Shown piece after piece: positions 37,262 through 46,000 of a DNA stretch of 64,000 nt. This stretch comes from Pachypanchax playfairii. Its lineage: Eukaryota > Chordata > Actinopteri > Cyprinodontiformes > Aplocheilidae. The position numbers were made by a program, and so were the translations under genes. The stretch covers positions 276,248-340,247 of the forward strand of contig SSNP01000173.1 of NCBI GenBank assembly GCA_006937955.1. The letters run 5' to 3'. Numbering within the stretch: the stretch's first letter is position 1; each line of letters begins with the position of its first letter. The notes under the pieces were generated by a model that saw only the letters and a list, made by a program, of their open reading frames with translations, made no database searches and was not told where the DNA came from.

Positions 37262-40200
37262 TTATCCACCTTGTTTAAATGTGCGTGAAAACCATTTTGA
37301 TTGCAGATGTGGAGATGGTGGATTTTATTGAAAATAAAGAGACTGCTATCCCCCCCCCCCTCATAAATGTACATTGTATCACTCATAAATTGTATGTTTG
37401 TAAATTTTTATATATATTTATAGTTGTACATGTATGCATATGTATATATGTCTACATGCATATAAATATATATATACGGGGTAATATTCTGTGTAGACAT
37501 GTTTTTGCTGTATTCTAAATGTCTTAATGTTTTATGTTTTTTATAACTAGAGACTTGAAGGACTGCTGTTCATATGTACGTAGGAGCTGTTGTGACACTA
37601 GTGTTCAAATGTTAATATTATTTTTACTTTTTTGTTACTTTACAGTTGCTTTCATCATGATTTGCAACATTGATATCCTAAGTTTTTTCTTTTTTTTTTG
37701 GCATATTTATACCCAAGAAGCAGGAGGAAATTGTTGATATTGATTGGGGTTTATTGGGGTAGTATCTCACTGAACTGCAGCTTTTGGCTGACATCTAAAA
37801 TCTAATGAATTTGTACTCAAGACAGTTTTAGTCCAAGTGTCAAAACTGCATAAAATGTTTGCTAATATATTCAGTATATTATACTCACAAGGCATCATGC
37901 TTGTGTTTTCAATTGTTTGCAATTTACCCTAAAATTCCTCTAACTTTCTGACTCACTGGAACTAAATTGAAAAGGATTCACTCTGTGCAAACTTGTTTTT
38001 TAAGACGTTTGAAAATCCAGTAAAGTGACATCGATGACCTGAGATTTACGCAAGAATCCTCACAAACCATTTCAAAACATTTTGGAAACTCCCTCGAGTC
38101 TGCAGCTTGTGAGATACTACCCAACAGGAGCTTTTAAGTTCAGCCCAACAGAGAAAACGACACGGACTTGACAGCAAAAAAGAAATCTGAAGATTTGCAG
38201 TAGAAAGCATCAACAAGTGCCAAGACGTTTAAGACAAAAGGCTTTATTTCTCACTGTTAGTCTCGGCCTTGGAACAATGTTTTTGTCTCACTCGTTTCTG
38301 ACTGAGTGATTTCTAACACGTGCCAATCTGAGACCGAGGAATGTGCATCACCACACGCATGATCCCTCCATGTTGCTTCAATTAAACATCCATTCATTAA
38401 GAGATTTCCACAAAACCCTTTGCTCCTGTGTTACCCCAACCCCTCTATTTTTACTAAGCTATATCTTGCATTCTAAATGCATGCCCCCCACCCCCTTTAT
38501 TTTTCCTATATTTGTTTTTCTCTGTGTAAAATTCCTCCTCATTTCCAGCAAATGTGGCTCTATTAAGTCTTTGTTAAATGCTTTGTAATTTAGGAAATTC
38601 TGCATAAAAGATTAAATCTATTGAAGTATTTTATTTAAAAAGGAAAACACGAGATAAACAAAGAGGTAAAAACTTCAAATATTTATCTGCTGCAGCTGTT
38701 GCAGCCCAATGTTGAGGAAGTTTTAGCAATTTCCATAATGAATTATAACTGAAATAAAAAAAAGACTTATTTTAAAAATAAAACTAGAAACTGAAGACTT
38801 TGTGGTAGTTTGTGTTTGTTCCATGAGTAATCTCGTTCTTTTTATCCCCGGTCTAACGTGTCTCTCCCTCTCCTCCTGCCATTTCTAATGGCAACTTTCT
38901 CTCTCCTACCAGTGAGTAACTCCTCATCTGTGATTACCAGCTGTCTGTTCCTGCACTCTGGGGATTATTCATATCACTCATGTTTGTTTGGAGGAAAAAA
39001 AAAATCCAACTTTGTGTTCCTGTTCTATGAGAAGTCTTTGGAGCGACGGTGGAGTTTGCATGCAGCACTTTATGTCCAGCATGTGGAGACGAATCAGAAA
39101 AAAAAAAAGCATCTTGGATTCGTCGGTTCAGTATGAAACAATGTTTTCTGTCCTTGTGGCAGCCAACAGGAAGCATGAGGTTTTATGAATGATCCCTGTG
39201 TCTCTAAAACATTATCCTAATGGTCCTAAATTCTTTCATAATCATTAGATAGTTATTAATGGTTAAAATGTAAACTTACATACAGCTAGAAGTCTCATAA
39301 AGCAAATAGAAATGTTGCCGATCACGAGCACAAACAGAAGTTTAGATGCATCCTGCCTCGTTGCTAGTTAGCTGTATAGCAGTGGTCCCCTGTCCTGGTC
39401 CTAAGGGGTCCACTGTCCTGCATGTTTCCGATGTTTCCCTGCTTCAACACGTGATTTGAATGAAACTGTTTTTTATAGAACATGATGAGATGTTGATAAG
39501 GTGGTTCAAGCATTTAAATCGGATGTGTTGGAGCAAGAAAACAACTAAATCTTGCAGAAGTTTAGAACTTGGAGGGTCAGGACTGGATGTCACAGCTTCA
39601 TTCAAAGCACTGAAACATTATTTGAAGTTAAACACTGTGGCGCCATCTGGTGGCTTCTTGGTGTAGTTTTAAGAATGTTTTGGATAAAAAAAAATTCAAA
39701 TAACTTCTATTCAGATAGCTTAAAATCCATTGATTCTAAACACACAAAAACAGAAACGAATCTGTTCCTGATATAAAAAATGAGATTTGTGTATGAACAT
39801 TATTGCTTTGCAATAAGACAGAATCTGAACTGTCACTGGATTGTTTCCAGATGAGTCACTCTTTTTGATTTCCATATCCTCCTGACCCTGAACCTCTCCT
39901 GTATGCCACACCATAACTTCTCCTGACCAATCCAGACTCTGACAGCCTCATACAGCTCAGCATGTCTGATGGAGAGGAGCAGCTGGACCGCCTCCAGCAG
40001 GCAGAGCTCACTCGAAACACCTGCATGTCACTATGGAGGGCGGGAGCCGTCCAGGCCTGGATGGAGGTCGTCATGGGAATGCCCATGTACGTCCAAGCCT
40101 GCTCAGAAAACGTCAAAAGCGGCAAGGTATTTCCTGTTTACAGCAGACCAGGTGGTTTCTGTGATGTGCTGTATTAGTAAATCTGTGCTCTTTAGGTGCT

Positions 40201-42603
40201 GTTGGGTCTGACGGATGAGGATTTAGAACTGGGTCTGGGGATCAGTAATCCAATTCATCGCCGGAAAATAAGACTGGCCATTGAAGATTACAGGAGAGCT
40301 GAAGGAGAACAAGGGTGTGTAAACATCTAAACAGAACATCTGCAAGGAAAATGTTTGTGTTTTTATTTATGTGTAAACAACAAAACTTGATAGTGCCTTT
40401 GAATGAAAATCTGAGCCTCACCAATGTTCCAGACTTTCGAAAGCATCTGCGATGGACCATCACTGGGTGTCGACCTCGTGGCTGAGTGACGTCGGTCTGC
40501 CTCAATACTGCCAAAGTTTTCAGACTCACTTAATCGACGGGAGAGTGCTGAACTCTCTCAGCCGCAGAGATCTGGAGAAGTTCCTCAACATCAGCAACCA
40601 CTTCCACCAGACCAGTCTTCTTCTAGCCATCCAGCTGCTGCAGCTGCTCAGCTTTGACAAAGAGGTCAGATTATGGATTATTTTACAGTGGTGGAATCCT
40701 CTGTGACTGTTTTAATTATCAAGTAATCAAGCGAGAGTTTCTGCATTATAAAAATGAACAAGGCTCGTCAAGCCCAGTCTAATTGAGAAACGATGTATTT
40801 TTATAGAGAAGAGAAATTGTCTGAGTTCAGACTGAGTTCAAAACCGTCTGCAAAGACTGTGAGTGCCTGATGTGGTGGAGTAATGTAGATCTCTTCAGGA
40901 TCTTCCAGTGTCATGGTATAAAATGTTGCAAAATAACCAGTAAGCAGCTTCAGTCACCTCTCACAGGTGATTTTTTTATCTGTAAAACGCTAAAATCTGA
41001 AAACATGCACTGTAGGGATGCAGGGTGAAAGCTAAAGCTCCTAGCCTGAGTGCGCTTCGACAACAAATATTATGGAAAATGTTAAATTCTAAATAATTCA
41101 ACATCTTTTAAGAGTTATGTTATGTCAGCCAGTCCCATCTGCTCATGCTTTTGTTGTGTTTTATAGGCCCTGCAAGCGCGACGGACTAAATGTGAGCACC
41201 AGAACCGAGACCCTGTCGTCTGGACGTGTCACAGAGTGATGAGATGGATCCGGGACATAGACCTCGAGGTGGGTCAGGCAATGAGAGATGATAGTTCTCC
41301 ATGCACTGCGGTTTTGGAGCCAGACACCACAAAACTTGTCCTTTTTTTTCAGTTTTCCTTTCAGACTAATGATAGGTTTGGTGCTTTGATGTATCACACC
41401 GCAGAAAGAAGTAAAACAGACCACACAGCTCGTTGCACTAGGATTATTTCTGGCAAACATGCAGCAGTAAAACTTTATGTAGATCTCACAGAGGCACATA
41501 CAAGCTTCTTGTTTGGTTTTAACGTCTTGATACTCAGAACTATGAACAGACTTTTGTTTTACAGTAAATAGTTGGTAACTGAACTTTTCTACTCGGTTTG
41601 GGTTTCATTTTCAAGTTTGGCATTTCATTGTTTTGCCCTTCAGGAGTTTGCAGACAATCTTCAGGGTAAAGGAATTCATGGTGCATTGATTACTCTGGAT
41701 CAGTCCTTCGACACAGAGGCCTTTGCCAAAGCTCTGGGAATCCCCAACAACAAACACATGCTGCACAGGCACCTGTTTGAAGAAATGAAGATACTCGCTG
41801 TCCCACTCAGGTAGATTTAAACCTCTTTGACCCTCATTGAAAATGTCCTAATTCTTTCTTACATCACTTTAAACAATACAGTGGATTTAACTGGGTTGCT
41901 AGCATTTCGTTTTCTCCATTTTTCATCAGAAATGATCTTTTTAATTCCTTGTTTTTGCAGTGATGCCGAACAAAGCGACGACGCCATCAGTTCTCCTTCT
42001 TCTTCTCCTGTGGCTGTTAATCGTTTTGCAGAAGACAGGATGTCCATCAGGAGACTAGGGAAGGTATCAAACCCTGTTGCATTCCTATCAAAGAAAGACT
42101 ACAATAGATTCAATAGGACAATGTTTTAGTTTATAGATAATCTGTGAAAAAAAATATCAAAAATGCTCGAAAATAATTTCCTTCAAATTCTTCGCAAATC
42201 TAAGTAAAAGGACATCCAGCAGTTGTTCATATCTTTACAGTAACTTGCAAACAAGTTAATGTAATGAACATAATTAAGACACTTTTTATGTGAATTGCTT
42301 CAGGAAATGTAGCAAATTTGCAATTTATTCACAGTTTTTATCATTTTTTTTGTGTGTCTGTAACAGAAAACATGGAGCTCGTTCCAAAATATGTTTCATG
42401 CATCATTTAAATAATGTTGAAAACTTTTTTTAATCTTTCAGAGTCCATTGAGAGTACGTGCGAACAGCCACTCTGTGGAGCGCGGTTTGGGTTTCCATGG
42501 AAGCTGTGGCTCTTTGCCTAGAGAGGCTCGAGTTCAGGCCGTTCCTCGAGTTAAAGGAAGCCCAGTGCACACCTACAAGAGTGTGGAAATCACCAACGTG
42601 TGA
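19926..42603 (+). CDS. kazn: kazrin, long SAM-domain isoform (spliced gene model)
   Basis: This entry is the whole gene model; exons are listed separately. Kazrin is a cytoplasmic and junctional scaffold linked in the literature to desmosomes, periplakin, RhoA signalling and endosomal traffic. Joining 14 exons (19926-19956, 29825-30016, 32967-33103, 34804-34974, 35464-35644, 35769-35902, 37041-37164, 39936-40126, 40196-40314, 40433-40664, 41167-41268, 41644-41810, 41961-42063, 42442-42603) gives 2046 nt, a 681-residue protein with no frame conflict. Residues about 11-177 are a heptad-rich coiled coil, 284-310 a basic KRKKKKEK linker, and about 362-420, 433-504 and 521-590 are three SAM (liprin-type) domains. 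The C-terminus ITNV fits a class I PDZ ligand. Identification rests on strong remembered similarity to vertebrate kazrin along its length. The first exon is the weak part: vertebrate kazrin has several alternative starts and others probably lie upstream of the window. Whether this is the a or b fish paralogue cannot be told. Confidence 0.93.
21249..21735. mobile_element. TTAA-bounded inverted-repeat element with G-rich core
   Basis: Perfect terminal inverted repeats of at least 23 bp begin TTAAAGCAGAACTAAGTAAG and end at TTAA on the other side; length is 487 bp. The ends resemble those of the 4118 element, so they are one family. The interior holds a 58-bp G-rich block (21602-21659) and, on the minus strand, a basic exon-like peptide ([14 protein letters not shown]) ending at a GTGAGT donor. 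No transposase is present. Confidence 0.8.
21602..21659 (+). other. G-quadruplex-prone tract
   Basis: The plus strand has more than six separate runs of three to seven G within 58 bases, with loops of one to four bases. It lies inside the 21249-21735 TTAA element. Confidence 0.75.
22614..22733 (+). repeat. polypurine (GA-rich) tract
   Basis: About 120 bases almost entirely A and G on the plus strand (for example AGGAAAAAGAAAAAGAAAGA). Prone to triplex formation; no gene content. Confidence 0.85.
22734..25339. other. kazrin intron, no feature recognised
   Basis: AT-rich intron, with the reading frames expected by chance. TTAAAGGTACAACG at 24187 resembles a TTAA-element end, but no partner was found. 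Confidence 0.5.
25340..25960 (+). mobile_element. LINE relic: reverse-transcriptase C-terminus and 3' tail
   Basis: The decayed frame contains [15 protein letters not shown] and [20 protein letters not shown], recognisable as the LHWLPV-RI-FK...L-YLSDL segment of L2/Rex-like LINEs. A LINE-style 3' end follows (TGCGCTTTGAGATAAATG...TTAATTGATTAA). It is 5'-truncated and frame-disrupted. Confidence 0.7.
26276..26482 (+). repeat. teleost interspersed repeat (SINE/LINE tail type)
   Basis: CCCAGGACAGCTGTGGCTAC, GTGTGAATGGGTGAATCA and AAAGCGCTATACAAGCACAC followed by ATTTACCATTT are hallmarks of a widespread fish repeat tail. No coding content. Confidence 0.6.
27185..27775. mobile_element. TTAA-bounded inverted-repeat element (MITE-like)
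   Basis: The left end is TTAAAGAGGCCATTTCATAC; the right end in reverse complement is TTAAAGAGGTTCTTCCATTA. The inverted repeats are short. The 591-bp interior contains CpG-bearing, exon-like pieces, including CCACTATGAAG followed by a GTAAGAAC donor. It is a non-autonomous element with the same target preference as those at 4118, 8127 and 21249. Confidence 0.5.
27776..29824. other. kazrin intron, no exon recognised
   Basis: It contains one N at 27883 and a short TG tract. A GC-richer stretch at about 28200-28560 has an open frame, but no splice-site pair or family match was seen. Confidence 0.45.
28327..28354 (+). repeat. short (TG)n tract
   Basis: A GT dinucleotide run interrupted by GAG; no associated gene. 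Confidence 0.8.
29825..30016 (+). CDS. kazn: kazrin exon: start of the coiled coil
   Basis: The acceptor is CTTCCTTACAG and the donor is CAAG-GTCGGG, which is a non-standard but usable GT site. The 192-nt exon is phase 1 to phase 1 and encodes [17 protein letters not shown] and onward through [17 protein letters not shown]. This is the leucine-rich heptad region where alternative kazrin first exons converge. The internal MKDML methionine matches the position used as the start of the shorter human isoforms I recall. Confidence 0.93.
30334..31935 (-). mobile_element. complete Tc1-like DNA transposon
   Basis: The 1602-bp element is flanked by TA dinucleotides (30332-30333 and 31936-31937), the Tc1/mariner target duplication. 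Terminal inverted repeats are 200 bp each (30334-30533 and 31736-31935) and begin CAGTGGGGCAAAAAAG. By eye they differ at one base. An intact 340-codon transposase lies on the minus strand. The element sits antisense in the kazrin intron between exons 29825 and 32967. Full length, near-identical ends and an unbroken frame point to a recent insertion. Confidence 0.97.
30550..31572 (-). CDS. Tc1-like DDE transposase, intact
   Basis: The 340-residue transposase catalyses cut-and-paste movement of the surrounding element. Residues about 1-110 form the paired-like DNA-binding region: two helix-turn-helix units ([20 protein letters not shown] and [12 protein letters not shown]) around a GRPR-type linker, here RSGAPRKIS. 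The catalytic triad is D153 (IIWSDETK), D244 (FQHDNDPKH) and E279 ([11 protein letters not shown]), so 34 residues separate the last two: DD34E. A glycine-rich [13 protein letters not shown] box lies between them. Length matches known active fish and frog Tc1 transposases of 340-345 residues. No stop, frameshift or missing catalytic residue is visible. Activity is inferred. Confidence 0.96.
   Translation of the reverse strand: MAKTKELSKDTRNKIVDLHQAGKTESAIGKQLGVKKSTVGAIIRKWKTYKTTDNLPRSGAPRKISPRGVKMITRTVSKNPRTTRRDLVNDLQRAGTKVTKATISNTLRRQGLKSCSARRVPLLKPGHVQARLRFAREHLDDPEEDWENIIWSDETKIELFGRNSTCRVWRGKNAELDPKNTIPTVKHGGGNIMLWGCFSARGPGRLIRVKERMNGAMYRKILSENLLPSARALKMRRGWVFQHDNDPKHTARATKEWLRKKHFKVLEGPSQSPDLNPIENLWRELKVRVAQRQPQNITALEEICMEEWAKIPATVCENLVKTYRKRLTSVIANKGYITKY
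32967..33103 (+). CDS. kazn: kazrin exon: coiled coil (MKADRKRLK)
   Basis: The acceptor is GTTTGTTGCAG and the donor AAAAAG-GTAACA. The 137-nt exon enters in phase 1 (G + CC = Ala) and leaves in phase 0. It encodes [20 protein letters not shown] and [17 protein letters not shown], which is near-identical to vertebrate kazrin as I remember it. The intron before it carries the Tc1 transposon and the intron after it carries the hAT element. Confidence 0.95.
33739..34664 (-). mobile_element. hAT-family element, internally deleted
   Basis: The 926-bp element is flanked by a perfect 8-bp duplication CTTATAAC (33731-33738 and 34665-34672), diagnostic of hAT insertion. Its ends are short inverted repeats (CAGTGGCGGCTGG against GGCCGGCCGCCACTG). 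It retains only an N-terminal piece of a transposase on the minus strand and lacks the catalytic part, so it needs a helper element. It lies in the kazrin intron between exons 32967 and 34804. Confidence 0.9.
33790..34323 (-). pseudogene. N-terminal fragment of a hAT transposase (TTF/ZMYM-type zinc finger)
   Basis: The open frame is 177 codons. Its C-terminal half reads [29 protein letters not shown] and [20 protein letters not shown]. This is the Cys-x2-Cys plus downstream His arrangement of the TTF-type zinc finger seen in ZMYM-like hAT transposases. The frame ends inside the element; the RNase H-like catalytic domain and the C-terminal dimerisation region are missing. The ATG at 34323 may not be the original start. 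The family assignment is from memory of the motif. Confidence 0.75.
34804..34974 (+). CDS. kazn: kazrin exon: coiled coil ([17 protein letters not shown])
   Basis: The acceptor is CGGTCCCTGCAG and the donor ATG-GTGAGT. The exon is 57 codons, phase 0 to 0. It encodes [20 protein letters not shown] and ends [15 protein letters not shown]. The charged heptads continue the coiled coil without a break. Confidence 0.95.
35464..35644 (+). CDS. kazn: kazrin exon: end of coiled coil and linker
   Basis: The acceptor is TTTCCCAG and the donor CAGG-GTAGGC. The 181-nt exon is phase 0 to 1. It encodes [18 protein letters not shown], then [20 protein letters not shown] and [14 protein letters not shown]. 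It is GC-rich relative to the introns and matches the conserved kazrin segment following the coiled coil. Confidence 0.95.
35769..35902 (+). CDS. kazn: kazrin exon: Ser/Pro-rich linker
   Basis: The acceptor is GTGTGTTCAG and the donor AAT-GTAAGC. The 134-nt exon is phase 1 to 0. It encodes [20 protein letters not shown] and [19 protein letters not shown], a probable phosphorylation-rich linker with several Ser/Pro sites. Human kazrin, as I recall it, has about 17 further residues (GDSPGPVQKNL...) before the next block. I could not find an equivalent exon in the following intron. Confidence 0.93.
37041..37164 (+). CDS. kazn: kazrin exon: basic linker, donor used by the long isoform
   Basis: The acceptor is GTCTCCTCCCAG and the donor GATG-GTACAG. 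In the long isoform the exon is 124 nt, phase 0 to 1. It encodes [20 protein letters not shown], then [20 protein letters not shown]. The lysine-rich run resembles a nuclear-localisation or acidic-lipid-binding patch. Failure to use the donor extends the frame to a conserved short C-terminus, described in the next entry. Confidence 0.94.
37041..37211 (+). CDS. kazn: kazrin short isoform: terminal exon by donor read-through
   Basis: If the donor at 37165 is not used, the frame continues for 15 codons past the split codon, [15 protein letters not shown], then stops at TGA 37209-37211. That acidic tail matches the end I remember for the SAM-less kazrin isoforms (A-D type), so this is probably a genuine second C-terminus. 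With the 19926 start the product would be 338 residues: coiled coil and basic linker, with no SAM domains. A (TG)n run begins 7 bp after the stop. A poly(A) signal with a GT-rich downstream element lies at 38753, giving a 3' UTR of about 1.6 kb. Confidence 0.85.
   Translation, partial: SMEDLEDQKRKKKKEKMTLGSLSRVFTRGKQRKSLDPGLFDGTATPDYYIEEDADW
37218..37260 (+). repeat. (TG)n microsatellite
   Basis: About 20 uninterrupted GT units ending in GCGCGC, seven bases downstream of the short-isoform stop codon and so inside its 3' UTR. Confidence 0.97.
38753..38758 (+). terminator. poly(A) signal for the short kazrin isoform
   Basis: AATAAA followed within 50 nt by a GT-rich element, about 1.54 kb after the short-isoform stop codon. 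Use is inferred, not shown. Confidence 0.5.
39936..40126 (+). CDS. kazn: kazrin exon: linker and start of SAM domain 1
   Basis: The acceptor is CTGACCAATCCAG and the donor GGCAAG-GTATTT. The 191-nt exon is phase 1 to 0. It encodes [19 protein letters not shown], then [19 protein letters not shown] and ENVKSGK. An alternative CAG at 39848 would put a stop codon in frame after ten codons, so 39936 is preferred. It also restores the DSDS start remembered from human kazrin. Confidence 0.93.
40196..40314 (+). CDS. kazn: kazrin exon: end of SAM domain 1
   Basis: The acceptor is GTGCTCTTTAG and the donor CAAGG-GTGTGT. The 119-nt exon is phase 0 to 2. It encodes [15 protein letters not shown], then [19 protein letters not shown]. 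The LTDEDL-LGLG and RRKI-LAI pattern is the C-terminal half of a liprin-type SAM domain. Confidence 0.94.
40433..40664 (+). CDS. kazn: kazrin exon: SAM domain 2
   Basis: The acceptor is CCAATGTTCCAG and the donor AAAGAG-GTCAGA. The 232-nt exon is phase 2 to 0. It encodes [20 protein letters not shown], a segment [30 protein letters not shown] and an [11 protein letters not shown] helix. It contains an essentially complete second SAM domain. Confidence 0.95.
41167..41268 (+). CDS. kazn: kazrin exon: start of SAM domain 3
   Basis: The acceptor is GTTGTGTTTTATAG and the donor CTCGAG-GTGGGT. The exon is 34 codons, phase 0 to 0. It encodes [20 protein letters not shown] and [14 protein letters not shown]. 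The conserved VVWT...VRDIDL-type start of the third liprin-like SAM is clear. Confidence 0.95.
41644..41810 (+). CDS. kazn: kazrin exon: SAM domain 3 core
   Basis: The acceptor is TTTTGCCCTTCAG and the donor CTCAG-GTAGAT. The 167-nt exon is phase 0 to 2. It encodes [19 protein letters not shown], then [20 protein letters not shown] and EMKILAVPL. It completes the third SAM domain, with the canonical G-HG and LGIP-NKH--L-RHL motifs. Confidence 0.95.
41961..42063 (+). CDS. kazn: kazrin exon: C-terminal linker
   Basis: The acceptor is CCTTGTTTTTGCAG and the donor GGGAAG-GTATCA. The 103-nt exon is phase 2 to 0. It encodes a Ser-rich, low-complexity segment ([20 protein letters not shown]) and ends RRLGK. 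This tail is the least conserved part of the family. Confidence 0.88.
42442..42603 (+). CDS. kazn: kazrin last coding exon (PDZ-type C-terminus)
   Basis: The acceptor is TTTTTAATCTTTCAG. The exon is 53 codons plus TGA at 42601-42603, phase 0. It encodes [20 protein letters not shown] and ends [12 protein letters not shown]. The YxSxEhTNV ending matches the C-terminus I recall for human kazrin (…LEVTNV), and T-N-V fits a class I PDZ ligand. Confidence 0.92.
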   Translation, partial: SPLRVRANSHSVERGLGFHGSCGSLPREARVQAVPRVKGSPVHTYKSVEITNV

Positions 42604-43080
42604 ACCCCACATCAAGAACTCTGCTACTGTTTACTGTTATCAATGTCTTATACCTGAGAGCCAGCAAATTGTCAGAGGAAGTTGAAGTCGTGCACAACAT
42701 GATGTAAACCAGATAAACTTTTTGACCAATAGGAGCTCTGAAGGCTTGATGTAGCTAATGTAAATATAACAGAGAAAATAGTAATTACAAGGATAGATAG
42801 ATTTTTCAATTAAAAGCTACATATATTTGGACTGACAACTTTAGAACTCCACTGAGGTCTTACATGAAGCTGCTCTTTAACGCTGCTCTCCACCTCTTTA
42901 TGTCTTTACACACATTGGTTTACATGTAATAATAATCATAATGTTTTATGTAGAGCTTTTAAAAACCTTCAAAGAGCTTTACTGTGAATCCATGATTCAG
43001 TCACACACTCAACATTCTTATTTTTGCAAAGGAGCCCCAAACTGCAGAATAAAGATCTTGAACTCAGAATAGTTTCATGG
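42604..43080 (+). other. probable 3' UTR of the long kazrin isoform
   Basis: It follows the TGA and contains an AATAAA at 43048-43053, the nearest plausible poly(A) signal. It includes a short repeat-like segment from about 42930. A more distal signal (AATAAA near 43577) cannot be excluded. Confidence 0.45.
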
Positions 43081-46000
43081 AAAATTTATTGTACAGAAAA
43101 TCCCCCCCAAAGATCCAAAAGTCAAAGCAAACGAGGGGTTAATCTAAGAAACCCTTCAATAAAGCAGAAAGTCATGGACCAAGAACTCAATTCCAGAAAT
43201 AAATTTAAATCTAAATTATTTAACAGAATGACAAAAAACAAGATAGAGACCAACAAAATTGAACTAAAATGTTCAAATTTTCCCAAGAACCTTCAGCAAA
43301 TCATGTGTTAAATGGTGCCGGTGAAAGATTTTATATGTTGGGTTCATTTATCCGTAAATGTTTTTAAAAGGGTTTATTTTTTTCTCTTGTAAATCGGTAA
43401 AAATACATTTTTTAGTCAGCCATTACTAACTACTGTGTATTTTACAAGCATGTAAATTACATCACATCACATGCATAGCAGGGGAGTAAAACTCTGTATG
43501 TTCCAGCATGTTGGAATCTTCTTGTTTAAGTTTCATAAGGTGGAGACTGTGACAAATTTTGCTGTTCCAGAGCATGAAAATAAAAAACCAGTGAGTCATT
43601 CTGTGAAAACAACCACCAACCACCCCAAAAAAATTCAATACAACAGGTTTGGTTGCTTTTTTTTCTCGCCGTCTCCTTCAGATACCAAAACAAAGCTGTT
43701 TGAGCGGGAAGATGAGACATGTTCAAACCTGTATGTGGATAGAAAAGAAGGAACACCAACATTAACAGCTACTTAAGTTGTCTGTAAACATCACAGAGGG
43801 AGTTTCTGCTGAGTCTTTTTTATAAGGAAAGTACATTAAAATTTGTGCTACAAAACTGGTTGAAATATGTTATCTGTGCCTGTTTATTTATCCATGAACA
43901 ATATGAATATATGATCGTTTGAAAATCAGACTTCTGGTGAGTTTGTCGTAAACATTATTTTCCCAACGCCATAATCGAAAAACTGTTCATCTGGAAGAAA
44001 TTCTTAAAGCACTGAAAAAGAAATGAGTCACCATGTTTTAAAGTTAGCTTTACAAGCAATCATTCATTAGTGATGCCCAGTATAAAATTATGAAGAGCAA
44101 TTTAGCCTAAATCTTAAACTTCCCTGAAAATAGATAGATGTAGTCAGATGCTTTTATTTTGTAGGGATCTTTTTCTACTATAAAATTTGAAAACAGAGTA
44201 GAGATTAAAAGCCAACAAGTTTTCAGACTACATGAACAGAATCATGATAGGTTATTGTGAACGTTCATGTGTAGCGTGGTCAGTTTGGATCAAAGCAGAA
44301 CAACCGAGGGCTAAAGGTCTTTGTGCAGGTTCTATTAATGGAACCAGCTTCTCTAAAGCTGCTAGTATCTTAGATGTGACCAGGGGTGGAACCATGAGGT
44401 GGCATGGGGTGGCCCTGGCCCCACCTGGTTAAGTCTATCCACCCCAAACAAAACCTCTCAGGTACTCATATAGATCTAGAGCTACTTTTAGAAACTCCAA
44501 CATTGTCAGTAATTCAACCATACTGTATCTGCATTATCTATTATACATCGAGAACATTAACCCTCTGGGGACCAAGGGTTTTTTGGAGAAATAAACTTTT
44601 GACTTTTTTTTTAATGCTACTAAAACACCACCTTTCAATGCCCCATAATGTCCTATACCTTGTTTTTTTTATTTTGAATTGAAATATCATAAACTGCTGT
44701 GTAAATGAGGCTCCTTTGCTTGAAATAAAGAGTATTAGAATAAAAAATTAAAAAAAAATTAGGCGAAAATTAGAATATCACACTTTATTCAAGAAAAACC
44801 CACACTAAATATCAATGAATAAGAAAAAAAAAATTTGACAACCGCGCGTCATGCGCAAAAGACAAAGGCTCTGATTGGAACACCGACTTTGACACGACAC
44901 TGTATCCCTTGTGAATGGGCTAGAGCGATGCCGGAACTACCGTCTGAAAGCTTGGATTCTCCCAATTTAGAGGGAAAAAAAGTAAGTTTCTATCTTTTAT
45001 GGTTCGGAAGCTATGTTCGATTAAACACAACAAGGTCCCTGGCATTGTCGACGATGACGGCGTCCCCGTAGCGTTAAGTTAGATGCTGTTTGTGTTAGAG
45101 AGAAAAATCCAAAGGTTTCAGAAGGCGGGGTCTGAATACAGACAAAAAACTCAGCTTAACTCAAATATTTGGGCAGGAACATTTTTAATATGACATATAA
45201 TTAAACTGTTAACTGTAATTATTTCTGCCAATAGCGGCTCAGATTAATCAAACAGCTCTGTTTGATACTTTGACAGTAACCTGCAGAAAACTGAAGCTGT
45301 AGAAAATCAGTTATAGGTTTGAACTTTTATGATTTTACTTGTTTGCCTTCTAATTTTTTTCTGATCTGAAACTTAAAATGTCCCCGTTTGTTGTCTGTAA
45401 TTTCACTTTATATGTAGATGACATGGTTTTCCAAACTGTGAAGAAGTGCTGACTGATATGTTATGGGACTCTGAAAAATCAGAATAAGTTTTTTAAATGT
45501 GTTTGTGTGTTTATAATCCTGTAAAATAACAATGTTTTATAGATTCAATTAAGCACTGAGAAGATTTTTCTAGGATCATTGTTCTCTCATTTGCTTGCAG
45601 TATTAGAATGACAGTTGATGTACAAAGGAATGAACTAATAAAAGGATATGATCAGGGCAAATGATTAGAAGATGTTTTCTTTATTCTTTGCTTCCTCATT
45701 CTGAAAAAGTTTCATTCAACAGTTTTTCTTTCTTAACTTTCTAAACTACTTTAATCTGGTTTAACAGCAGGATCCTTATGAGGTAAGATTACTGTCAAAA
45801 ACAACTTAATAGAGTTAAAATTAACTTCTTGAATACAACAACTGATGAAAGACTGTGAATACGAATTATCCTTTTTAGTATAAGAACTGAAAACTGTGAC
45901 CATATTGTTAAAACCCAGGACACATTAATTCTACTAGTTGGGCATCGGGTTTTCAACTGAACTCAAAGATTACCAAATAACAAATTCATGATTAAAGTTG

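Larger units (their letters stand above)
37212..38790 (+). other. probable 3' UTR of the short kazrin isoform
   Basis: It extends from the short-isoform stop to an AATAAA at 38753-38758, which is followed by a GT-rich stretch (GTGGTAGTTTGTGTTTG) suited to 3'-end formation. A second AATAAA at 37333 could give a very short form. The stretch holds a TG microsatellite, TATAT tracts and T-runs, and has no other coding potential. For the long isoform all of it is intron. Confidence 0.6.

Noticed and set aside
38914..39050. Exon-like frame after CTCTCTCCTACCAG
   Set aside because: The acceptor looks good and the phase-1 frame is open, but there is no clear donor and no kazrin-like peptide; it also lies just beyond the short-isoform poly(A) site.
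39849..39935. Alternative kazrin acceptor TTGTTTCCAG upstream of 39936
   Set aside because: In the required phase it meets a stop after ten codons, whereas 39936 gives the conserved DSDS start.
43024..43311. 95-codon Lys/Asn-rich frame after kazrin
   Set aside because: AT-rich 3' UTR or intergenic sequence; composition explains the frame.
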